From Cytobacillus oceanisediminis (GTDB taxonomy: Bacteria > Bacillota > Bacilli > Bacillales > Cytobacillaceae): a stretch of 64,000 nt of DNA. A program made the position numbers and the translations under genes. Where the stretch lies: NCBI RefSeq assembly GCF_022811925.1, contig NZ_CP065511.1, forward strand, positions 4,085,501 through 4,149,500, in the 5' to 3' direction. Below, in pieces: positions 55,700 to 64,000 of this stretch (position 1 is its first letter; each line of letters starts with the position of its first letter). Below the pieces are notes generated by a model. The model did not search any database. It saw nothing but the letters and a program-made list of their open reading frames with translations, and had not been told where the DNA came from.

Positions 55700-56800
55700 C
55701 TACAATGCTGCAGCCTGCTTTGAAAGGTATTGATCCATTGCGGCAAGTACTCCATCATTCTGTTCCTTGGAACCTACTGTGACACGGACATATCCCTGGA
55801 AGCCAAGTGCTTTGCCGGAACGGACGATATACCCTTTTTCAAGCAAAAATTGAAACACTTCATTTGAATCGGCATTAAAGTTGATTAAAATGAAATTCCC
55901 CTGTGAAGGGTAGTATTCCAGTCCATGTGCTTCACAGAAAGTATAGAATTGTTCCAGTCCTTCCCGATTTTTCTGTCTGCACTCTTCGATAAAATTCTGA
56001 TCCCCAATGGCTGCAGCAGCTGCAGCCTGAGCAAACTTGTTTACATTGAATGGCTCCCTAACCGGCTCCAGAGCTTTGATAGTTTGAGGATCTGCAATTC
56101 CATAGCCTACCCTAAGGCTTGCTAAGCCATAAATTTTCGAAAATGTACGCAGGACAATCAAATTTTCGAATTTCCGGATCAAATCCAATGCATTGTAGTA
56201 ATCCTCAGCTATAACATATTCATAATAAGCTTCATCAAGGACAACCAATACATCACGAGGCACCTTTTGCAGAAAGGAAAGCAATGAAGATTCATTAACA
56301 TAGTTCCCTGTCGGATTGTTTGGACTGCAAACCCATACTACAGCTGTGTTTTCATCGATAGCAGCCAGCATTCCATCAAGATCATGTCCCCCATCAATTA
56401 ATGGAATTTCCCTTATTTCCGCACCTTCTACTACAGCATTATGCCTATATTGAGGGAATGTTGGCGCAGCCATAACAGTATTTGTTTCTGGACTTAATAA
56501 AGCTCTTGAAATCATTTGAATAATTTCATCCGAGCCGTTGCCAAAAATCAGCTGATCTTCCTGTATGCTTAGGTGTCCAGCCAGAGCCGTCCGCAGTTCA
56601 GAAGCATAACCATCGGGATACAGCGCAAAAAATGATGGTGACTGATTCATAGTAAAAAGAACTTTTTCAGAGCACCCAAACGGATTTTCATTTGAAGCAA
56701 GCTTAACTATTTTCTCCAGACCGTATTCCTTTTTTACTTGATCAATTGATTTTCCCGGCTGGTAAGGAGTTAAATTCAACAGCTGTTCCTTCCATTTCAT
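55700..56800 (-). CDS. hisC: Histidinol-phosphate / aromatic aminotransferase
   Basis: 366 residues. A PLP aminotransferase that in B. subtilis serves histidine synthesis and also transaminates phenylpyruvate and hydroxyphenylpyruvate. Motifs: ASNENPFGCSEKV, CSPNNPTGNYV, the Schiff-base lysine in FSKIYGLASLRVGYG and the C-terminal FQGYVRVTVG. GAGGTGGAT before the ATG. It follows aroH directly; the trp genes are missing between them. Confidence 0.94.
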   Translation of the reverse strand: MKWKEQLLNLTPYQPGKSIDQVKKEYGLEKIVKLASNENPFGCSEKVLFTMNQSPSFFALYPDGYASELRTALAGHLSIQEDQLIFGNGSDEIIQMISRALLSPETNTVMAAPTFPQYRHNAVVEGAEIREIPLIDGGHDLDGMLAAIDENTAVVWVCSPNNPTGNYVNESSLLSFLQKVPRDVLVVLDEAYYEYVIAEDYYNALDLIRKFENLIVLRTFSKIYGLASLRVGYGIADPQTIKALEPVREPFNVNKFAQAAAAAAIGDQNFIEECRQKNREGLEQFYTFCEAHGLEYYPSQGNFILINFNADSNEVFQFLLEKGYIVRSGKALGFQGYVRVTVGSKEQNDGVLAAMDQYLSKQAAAL

Positions 56801-56879
56801 TCAAATCCACCTCTTTTTCATCACTTTTACTTATTATCGTATTAAAGTATTATTTGATCTGCTCCTATATTATCACAAA

Positions 56880-56898
56880 ACTCTCCATTAAGGAGAGT
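56880..56898 (-). terminator. Hairpin at the aroH end
   Basis: ACTCTCC pairs with GGAGAGT around the ATTA loop and is followed by TTTTG on the minus strand. It overlaps the last codons of aroH. Confidence 0.7.
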
Positions 56899-57262
56899 CT
56901 GTGGTCTTTAGATCTGGGCGAAGCTGGATGGCATCACGCAAATATATATGATAGATATTCTGCTGAGGGGCATCTGTATTCACATGCATCATAACCCTAA
57001 TACAATTCCGAAGTGATCCTTCAACAGGTATTTCTCTCATGCACATGACAGGAACATAAGTCCAGCCCTCTATTGAACGCATTGCCTTTGCGGGAAAGGC
57101 TGCTGTTAATTCTTCCGTAACGGATATAAACACAGAAGCAACATCCTCAGATTTAATCTTATTCTCCCGAATCATTTGTCTGATCAGCAGCTCAGTTGCT
57201 TCTAATACCTCAGACTCGCTATTCTTCTCTACGGTGACGGCTCCCCTCACCCCTCGAATCAC
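56888..57262 (-). CDS. aroH: Chorismate mutase, AroH type
   Basis: 124 residues. The monofunctional trimeric chorismate mutase of Bacillus (chorismate to prephenate). IRGVRGAVTVE at the N-terminus carries the active-site arginine, and FPAKAMR, VPVMCMREI and CIRVMMHVNTD are conserved. Start at GTG 57262 with GGGAGGTG; nine upstream codons overlap the ribosome site and do not match the family. Confidence 0.95.
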   Translation of the reverse strand: MIRGVRGAVTVEKNSESEVLEATELLIRQMIRENKIKSEDVASVFISVTEELTAAFPAKAMRSIEGWTYVPVMCMREIPVEGSLRNCIRVMMHVNTDAPQQNIYHIYLRDAIQLRPDLKTTDSP

Positions 57263-57326
57263 TTGCAGCACCTCCCAAAGCTGATTCACCAGCCTTTTTA
57301 TCTCTTATTAATAAAGTCTGCCTTGT

Positions 57327-58403
57327 TTAATTTAAAAATATTGCAAGCTCCTGCAGAATCAAGTCATCAGAAACCTGGTGTATAACGGGACTGCCCACTT
57401 CTTTTAAAAGAACAAAGCGGACCTTCTGGCCTTCTGATTTTTTATCCTGTTTCATCCGTTCCAGCAGTTTAGAATGTGATAAATCTTCCGGGAGATCGGT
57501 TTTGTAGCCAAGCTGATCAAGCCAGCGCCGGAAATCGTTAACATCAAAACGCAGATCAAGCATTTTTTCACTTAATTGGAGTGCGAATAGCATTCCTACT
57601 GCGACAGATTCTCCATGTGTCCATTCTCCATAGCCTTTTTCTGCTTCGATTGCATGACCCAGGGTATGGCCGAAGTTCAAGAATGCACGAACACCAGCTT
57701 CCTTTTCATCCTCAGCAACGATCCTGCCTTTGATTTCTATTCCCTTTGTAAGCATCCCTCTTAATTCATCAGAAGGAAGGCCATCAAGCGAGCGGATGCT
57801 GTTTTTAAGACTCAAATAAAAGTTCATATCATTTATCAAGCTATGCTTTATAACTTCTGCAAACCCTGAGCGCCACTCTTTTTGAGGAAGGGAATCAAGA
57901 AAATCCAAGTCATAAAATACGGCTTGAGGCTGATAAAAAGACCCCACCATATTTTTTCCTGAAGGATGGTTGATGGCAACTTTCCCCCCAACAGCGCTAT
58001 CATGCGCCAATATGGTAGTAGGAATCTGAATGAAAGGTATCCCCCTCATAAATGTGGCTGCCACGAAACCTCCCAAATCTCCGACAGCTCCCCCGCCAAA
58101 CGCCAGAATAAGAGATTTTCGGTCAAGCTTATGTTCTAAAGCAAATGACAAGCATTGATAGTAAACTTCAAATGTTTTGGCTTTCTCCCCGCTAGGCACT
58201 GTGCAGACTTTTGCCTCTATATCCTTAAGTGCTGCTTCCAGCGCAGGCAGATGTATGTCCCGGACCGTTTCATCTGTGATTATCATTAAATTCGTCATGG
58301 CCGGAAAAGTATCTTTAATATATGATCCCAATGCCTCAATTGCTCCAGCCCCTATATAAACGGGATAGGTCCTGCCAGGTGTTTTGATTGAAATACTATT
58401 CAT
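57327..58403 (-). CDS. aroB: 3-dehydroquinate synthase
   Basis: 358 residues. NAD- and metal-dependent cyclisation of DAHP. Signatures: GGGAVGDLGGFVAATFMRGI, QIPTTILAHDSAVGGKVAIN, and the metal-binding FNFGHTLGHAIE region with GEWTHGESVAVGM. Its ATG and the aroC stop share one base (TAATG), so translation is coupled. Confidence 0.97.
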   Translation of the reverse strand: MNSISIKTPGRTYPVYIGAGAIEALGSYIKDTFPAMTNLMIITDETVRDIHLPALEAALKDIEAKVCTVPSGEKAKTFEVYYQCLSFALEHKLDRKSLILAFGGGAVGDLGGFVAATFMRGIPFIQIPTTILAHDSAVGGKVAINHPSGKNMVGSFYQPQAVFYDLDFLDSLPQKEWRSGFAEVIKHSLINDMNFYLSLKNSIRSLDGLPSDELRGMLTKGIEIKGRIVAEDEKEAGVRAFLNFGHTLGHAIEAEKGYGEWTHGESVAVGMLFALQLSEKMLDLRFDVNDFRRWLDQLGYKTDLPEDLSHSKLLERMKQDKKSEGQKVRFVLLKEVGSPVIHQVSDDLILQELAIFLN

Positions 58404-59575
58404 TAAAACTCCCTCGCAAATTTTCTTTGCTGTTCAACCGAAGCTTTTAATGCTTCAAACCGGTCAGAATAAAATTGATCCACAATGGCTGAAGCCAGTT
58501 CCCAGGCAATTACATTTTCTGCAACGACTGCAGCTGCTGGTACTGCACAGCTGTCAGAACGCTCTATGCTTGCTGAGAAGGGTTCCTTTGTTTCAATGTC
58601 GACACTTTGAAGGGGCTTATAGAGGGTTGGAATTGGTTTCATCACTCCTCTGACGACGATAGGCATACCCGTTGTCATGCCCCCTTCTAAGCCGCCAAGC
58701 CGGTTCGTTTTCCGATAATAGCCTTTTTCAGGATCCCATGCGATTTCATCATGAACTTCACTTCCAGGCTTCCTTGCAGCCTCAAAACCAATGCCAAACT
58801 CAACACCTTTAAAAGCATTAATGCTCACCATTGCACCTGCAAGCTTCGAATCTAGCTTACGGTCATAGTGTACATAACTTCCAACTCCCGGAGGCATGCC
58901 TTCAACAATAACCTCCACTATTCCGCCAATGGAATCGCCATTTTCTTTCGCGGAATCAATGGCATCCATCATTTTTTGGCCGGCATCCTGATCCAGACAG
59001 CGGACAGGCGAATCTTCTGTGATTTCCTTTAACTCCTTTAGTGAAGAATAATCCCTTTTGCCTGAAACAACCCCGCCAATTTCAATAACATGTGCTGCAA
59101 CTTCAATCCCCAATTCAGAGAGCAGTTTTTTCGCAGCCGCACCGGCTGCCACCCTCACCGTGGTTTCCCTGGCTGAAGATCGCTCCAACACATTCCTCAT
59201 ATCCCTGTGCCCATATTTAAGGGCTCCATTTAAGTCAGCATGGCCTGGACGGGGACGTGATATTTTTCTCTTCACTTCACCCTCATCCTCAGGATTAAGA
59301 GGGTCCTGACCCATAATTTTTGTCCAATGCTTCCAATCATTATTCTCAACAACAAGTGCCACCGGCGATCCCAATGTATATCCATGCCTGATCCCCGCTG
59401 TTATTTGAACAGTATCCTTTTCAATTTGCATCCTTCTGCCTCTGCCATAGCCTTTCTGGCGTCTGGCAAGCTCTTCATTTATATCTGAATCAATCAGCGG
59501 CATTCCTGCAGGCAGCCCTTCTATTATAGTGGTCAGCTGCGGTCCGTGAGATTCACCAGATGTAAGATATCTCAA
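58403..59575 (-). CDS. aroC: Chorismate synthase
   Basis: 390 residues, as in B. subtilis (where it is called aroF). FMN-dependent last step to chorismate. Signatures: [45 protein letters not shown] (split), [13 protein letters not shown] and [13 protein letters not shown]. Start: TTG 59575, eight bases after GGGGG; six upstream codons from 59593 lie in the ribosome-site region. Confidence 0.97.
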   Translation of the reverse strand: MRYLTSGESHGPQLTTIIEGLPAGMPLIDSDINEELARRQKGYGRGRRMQIEKDTVQITAGIRHGYTLGSPVALVVENNDWKHWTKIMGQDPLNPEDEGEVKRKISRPRPGHADLNGALKYGHRDMRNVLERSSARETTVRVAAGAAAKKLLSELGIEVAAHVIEIGGVVSGKRDYSSLKELKEITEDSPVRCLDQDAGQKMMDAIDSAKENGDSIGGIVEVIVEGMPPGVGSYVHYDRKLDSKLAGAMVSINAFKGVEFGIGFEAARKPGSEVHDEIAWDPEKGYYRKTNRLGGLEGGMTTGMPIVVRGVMKPIPTLYKPLQSVDIETKEPFSASIERSDSCAVPAAAVVAENVIAWELASAIVDQFYSDRFEALKASVEQQRKFAREF

Positions 59576-59784
59576 AACTCTTTCCCCCTTCAACTCATTA
59601 AAGGATTATGTATCAATATAACATAATGATAAATATAAGAATAGATAAAATTGAAAATTCCTATAATATTTTATTTCTTCTTATGAATGGAGCCATTTTA
59701 ACACGAATAGATATTTACTACAAAACGGAAATTCACAATAGAAAAGAGAATGATAGTAAATCATCCTCCATGCTGTTACTATTT
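59576..59784. other. Intergenic region cheR/aroC
   Basis: About 210 very AT-rich bases that should hold the promoter of the aroC-aroB-aroH unit. A weak AT-only hairpin lies at the cheR end. I see no TRAP-type triplet array, T-box or other riboswitch. Confidence 0.45.
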
Positions 59785-61127
<1,343 letters not shown>

Positions 61128-61178
61128 TGAATTCCACTCCTAAAACTTATGTATAGTGATTTATGTTAATCCACGAAA

Positions 61179-61207
61179 ATATTAACATTGTTTTGAAAAT
61201 TTAGCAA
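61179..61207 (-). promoter_or_regulatory. Probable ndk promoter
   Basis: On the minus strand: -35 TTGCTA (61207-61202), 17-base spacer, -10 TAATAT (61184-61179). Start near 61172, 45 bases before the ndk ATG. Confidence 0.5.
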
Positions 61208-61214
61208 CAGAAAT

Positions 61215-61230
61215 TTGAAAGCGCTTTTAA
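61215..61230 (-). promoter_or_regulatory. cre-like site (CcpA) upstream of ndk
   Basis: TTGAAAGCGCTTTTAA fits the Bacillus cre consensus WTGNAARCGNWWWCAW at all but one defined position. It is centred about 50 bases upstream of the inferred ndk start, a position used for CcpA activation. Sequence match only. Confidence 0.4.
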
Positions 61231-61258
61231 TTTAAATTTTCCTCATAAACATAAATTG

Positions 61259-61290
61259 CCGGCACCCGAAAAAGTGCTGGCAATTAATTG
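61259..61290 (-). terminator. hepT terminator-like hairpin
   Basis: TTGCC-GCAC pairs with GTGC-GGCAA with an internal mismatch, just past the hepT stop; the following T-run is weak. Confidence 0.55.
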
Positions 61291-61296
61291 TGTGGA

Positions 61297-62259
61297 TTAA
61301 AATTTTCTTTTGCCTATAAACTTTGCAATATCCCGCAAAGCTTTCTTTGACCTGGAAGGAGGCAGCTCTTCCAGAACCCCCAAAGCTTTTTGCAGATATT
61401 TATCACTAATTTGCAAAGATTTTTCAATTGCACCGGAGTCTTTGACCAAGGCAATTATTTTCTCTATATCACTTCGTTCAGTTCCTTCGTGGACTCTGCT
61501 GATCTGATCACAGATGATGCTGTCCTCCATTGCAAATAAAGCAGGGAGTGTAATGTTTCCCTGATGGAGATCTCCTCCTGCCGGCTTGCCAAGCTCTTTT
61601 TCTGTACCGATAAAATCCAGGACATCGTCAATAATTTGATAGGACATTCCCACAAAATAGCCGAATTTAAAGAGCTTTTTATGTATATCTTCCTCTACAT
61701 TAGCCGCGATGCCGCCAAGCTGACAGCTCACGGCAATAAGCATGGCTGTTTTCCTTTTAATTCTACGGAAATATGTCCTAATATTCTGGTCATAGTTATA
61801 CTTATCTTTAATTTGCTCAATTTCACCTATGCACAGTTCCACAAGTGTATGAGATAGAATTTTGTGAGCATGCGGACTTTCCACATTGGTTATTAACTCC
61901 AAGGCACGCGCAAAAATATAATCACCGGTATACATGGCAATCTTATTATCCCATTTTGCTTTAATGGTAGGCTGCCCCCGGCGCAATTCTGCATCATCAA
62001 TAACATCATCATGGACAAGCGACGCCATATGGATAAGCTCCAATGATACCGCTACGTTTTTAATTTTATTAATATCGTATTCTCCAAACTTCGCAGCAAG
62101 CAAAACGAAAACTGGGCGGATTCTTTTCCCCCCGGCCTGCAGCAGATGCAGGGAAGCCTGATGCAATAGAGGAGACTCAGCTTTAATCGTCTCCTCAAGC
62201 TCGTTCTCTATAACAGTTAAATCTGAATTTAAAAATGAATACATCATTTTCAATTTCAT
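61297..62259 (-). CDS. hepT: Heptaprenyl diphosphate synthase component II
   Basis: 320 residues. The catalytic subunit that extends the isoprenoid chain for menaquinone-7. The two aspartate-rich metal sites are present: SLVHDDVIDDAELRRG and YQIIDDVLDF, plus the GGKRIRPVF motif near the N-terminus. The start is ATG 62259, eight bases after GGTGA; a GTG four codons earlier lies in that ribosome site. It needs HepS, encoded two genes upstream. Confidence 0.95.
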   Translation of the reverse strand: MKLKMMYSFLNSDLTVIENELEETIKAESPLLHQASLHLLQAGGKRIRPVFVLLAAKFGEYDINKIKNVAVSLELIHMASLVHDDVIDDAELRRGQPTIKAKWDNKIAMYTGDYIFARALELITNVESPHAHKILSHTLVELCIGEIEQIKDKYNYDQNIRTYFRRIKRKTAMLIAVSCQLGGIAANVEEDIHKKLFKFGYFVGMSYQIIDDVLDFIGTEKELGKPAGGDLHQGNITLPALFAMEDSIICDQISRVHEGTERSDIEKIIALVKDSGAIEKSLQISDKYLQKALGVLEELPPSRSKKALRDIAKFIGKRKF

Positions 62260-62341
62260 TTGCTTACTCACCCAGCTTATCGATCCCGTCTGATCTATTC
62301 TCTATCGTTCGATGAGAAACATACAGAACAAGTTTTTATTT

Positions 62342-63043
62342 TTATTTCGTTCCAATGTGTACTGCAGCCACACCGCCGCTATAAGGCTTAAATGTGACAT
62401 TCTCAAAGCCTGCTTCCTCAAACATTCCTGCAAGTTCTTTCATCCCTGGAAAGTCTCTGGCTGATTCCTGCAGCCAGGAATATTCATTAAAGCTTTTGGC
62501 AAACAGCTTGCCAAACATAGGCATGATAAAACGGAAGTAGAAATAATAAGCCTGCTTGTATCCGAACAGAGTTGGCTGAGAAGTCTCCAGACACACTGCT
62601 ATACCGCCAGGCTTTGCAACACGGTGCATTTCTTTTAATACCTGCAGATAATCCGGAACATTGCGCAGACCAAAACCGATTGTAACATAATCGAAGGAAT
62701 TGTCCGCAAAAGGAAGCTCCATTGCATTTCCATGCACAAGCTCCACTTGCTTCAGTTTCCGATCCTTAATTTTTTCCTCGCCGATTTTCAGCATATTTTT
62801 ACTGAAATCCAAACCTACTACTTTACCGCTTTCTCCTACGGCTTCAGCAAGCGCTATGGACCAATCGGCTGTACCGCAGCATACATCAAGAGCTTTTGAA
62901 CCCTTTTGAACATTCATCTTTTTCATTGTATCTTTGCGCCATCTTAAGTGCTGCTGAAAGCTGATGACTGAATTCATTTTATCGTAGTTGCCATAAATCT
63001 TTTCAAATACGCTATGAACACGTTCTTCTTTTGATTGCTGCAT
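62342..63043 (-). CDS. menG: Demethylmenaquinone methyltransferase
   Basis: 233 residues of the UbiE/MenG family (menH or ubiE in older Bacillus literature). Methylates demethylmenaquinone with SAM. Motifs: [35 protein letters not shown] and [30 protein letters not shown] precedes the ATG. Between hepS and hepT, as in B. subtilis. Confidence 0.97.
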   Translation of the reverse strand: MQQSKEERVHSVFEKIYGNYDKMNSVISFQQHLRWRKDTMKKMNVQKGSKALDVCCGTADWSIALAEAVGESGKVVGLDFSKNMLKIGEEKIKDRKLKQVELVHGNAMELPFADNSFDYVTIGFGLRNVPDYLQVLKEMHRVAKPGGIAVCLETSQPTLFGYKQAYYFYFRFIMPMFGKLFAKSFNEYSWLQESARDFPGMKELAGMFEEAGFENVTFKPYSGGVAAVHIGTK

Positions 63044-63046
63044 ATT

Positions 63047-63856
63047 TTATCCTTCTTCCACAAAAGTTTTAGCCACAGACTGACTATTATTGAAAATACA
63101 GTGAATACGCTGCTCTAATAATTCATTTGCAAGAGGAAATTTCCTCAGTGATTGATCAACCAAATTCCTTGAAAAATCAATATATCTGTCACAAATGAGA
63201 ATCAGATATCTCCGCTGCTCCGCAGACATGTCTTTCACTTTTGGGAAAGTCAGCTTTTTAAGGGCTTCAAAAACAACTGAGGTGCCTTCCTTCATGAACT
63301 GCTGCTTCTCTGCAATCAGGCGCTTGATGAATAAAAGATTGGATATTACCTCTTTCCAAGCTGCCTTGCTGAATGCATCAGCCAGTTTTTCAAAAAGTGA
63401 CGCCTCAACTTTTTTGACTGAATTCATCAGGCTGTCAACTGCATCAGGAGACTTCTGATATAGCGAAATTTTATGCTCATTTACATCTTTTATCCCATCT
63501 GCGAAGGCCCTGATCATTCGGATATCATCAAAAGCTGCGAGAATCTTGTAATATAAACCGCTGTAATAAACACCTGCAAGGACAGTAAGCTGTCTATGTT
63601 TAAGACCTTTGTCTTCAGATTCATCGTTCTTAACAAGTTCATGGGTATCAAGGGCGATTTGGATAAGCATTGCAGTTACTGCATATTTTTCTGCTTTTGA
63701 GTCGGGTATTTCCACATCATCCAGGAAAGAGATTAGAAGCAGAAGCTTGTCTTCATCAATAACAGGAGAATCAATATACCTGAGCAGATAAGGGTGGTTA
63801 ACTTTTTTCTCAATCTGTTCTTTAACATCTGCTAATTTAATCTTCACATCATGCAT
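63047..63856 (-). CDS. hepS: Heptaprenyl diphosphate synthase component I
   Basis: 269 residues. The non-catalytic subunit that sets the product length. It matches Bacillus HepS in VNHPYLLRYIDSPVIDEDKLLLL (split: HPYLLRYIDSP, IDEDKLLLL), RQLTVLAGVYYSGLYYKIL and the C-terminal VEEG. Start at ATG 63856 behind AAGGGTGAT; the upstream frame to 63943 has no homology. First gene of the hepS-menG-hepT unit. Confidence 0.93.
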   Translation of the reverse strand: MHDVKIKLADVKEQIEKKVNHPYLLRYIDSPVIDEDKLLLLISFLDDVEIPDSKAEKYAVTAMLIQIALDTHELVKNDESEDKGLKHRQLTVLAGVYYSGLYYKILAAFDDIRMIRAFADGIKDVNEHKISLYQKSPDAVDSLMNSVKKVEASLFEKLADAFSKAAWKEVISNLLFIKRLIAEKQQFMKEGTSVVFEALKKLTFPKVKDMSAEQRRYLILICDRYIDFSRNLVDQSLRKFPLANELLEQRIHCIFNNSQSVAKTFVEEG

Positions 63857-64000
63857 GCCATCACCCTTGTTTCCCCTTAGTTTTCTTTTTTCCATAGCCG
63901 CGATTTCTCCATGTGAATACTGCGACAAAGAGAACGGGCACATATTGTCTTATACATCTTATCTATTTTTAGCCAATTCATTGATTACTATTAATTGTAA
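63857..64000 (-). promoter_or_regulatory. Upstream region of hepS with a possible promoter
   Basis: On the minus strand TTGGCT, a 16-base spacer and TATAAG form a plausible sigma-A promoter around 63950-63977. In B. subtilis mtrB (TRAP) lies upstream of hepS; it is not visible in the remaining bases. Confidence 0.35.

Overview
The window is a stretch of a low-GC, endospore-forming Firmicute chromosome. Gene order and protein similarity closely follow the Bacillus subtilis ypsC-ponA-asnS-dinG-panBCD-bshA-qcrABC-aroA-aroC-hepT region. Spore genes (cotD, sspM, ypjB, yppG), RNase P RNA of type B form, bacillithiol genes and a menaquinol:cytochrome c reductase operon support the family Bacillaceae. 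The species is not determined; a Cytobacillus/Mesobacillus-like bacterium is my guess. I recognise no rRNA, tRNA, insertion sequence, prophage or CRISPR array.

Layout. 1-2370: the tail of an unknown Cys-rich protein, then a plus-strand operon of two DUF2249 proteins, a 12-TM cytochrome-oxidase-like membrane protein and a MIP18/DUF59 Fe-S factor, behind a possible FNR-type site. 2369-11890 (minus): ypvA helicase, a 55-aa protein, ypsC rRNA methyltransferase, rnpB, gpsB, ypsA, cotD, a possible 31-aa membrane peptide and the DNA-repair pair mrfB-mrfA. 12110-18696: an accessory block not found here in B. subtilis, with two oligopeptide-type ABC permease pairs on opposite strands without ATPase genes; one permease is fused to a complete M1 aminopeptidase. 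A Crp-family regulator and an Hsp20 lie between them. 18936-25881: yppG, yppF, yppE, sspM, yppC, recU, ponA. 25981-43684 (minus): ypoC, nth, dnaD, asnS, aspB, ypmB, ypmA, a degenerate MBL-fold protein, dinG, panDCB, birA, cca, bshA, bshB1, mgsA, dapB, ypjD. 43902-53062: ypjC (YitT family), a yugP-type protease, ypjB, ypjA, qcrCBA, ypiF, ypiB, ypiA and an unknown protein. 53167-63856 (minus): aroA, tyrA, hisC, aroH, aroB, aroC, cheR, ndk, hepT, menG, hepS.

How the genes work together. The aro block makes chorismate and feeds tyrosine synthesis; the trpEDCFBA genes that lie between aroH and hisC in B. subtilis are absent here. hepS, hepT and menG make menaquinone, which the Qcr complex oxidises. 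panBCD, dapB, bshA/bshB1 and aspB supply cofactors, cell-wall precursor, thiol and aspartate. gpsB, ponA, recU and ypiB (ReoY family) link to wall growth and division.

The most unusual observations are the permease-M1 peptidase fusion with its orphan permease pairs, a dispersed hairpin repeat whose three copies each start at the stop codon of the upstream gene, an SOS-box-like operator in front of mrfAB, and two inactive-looking enzyme homologues.
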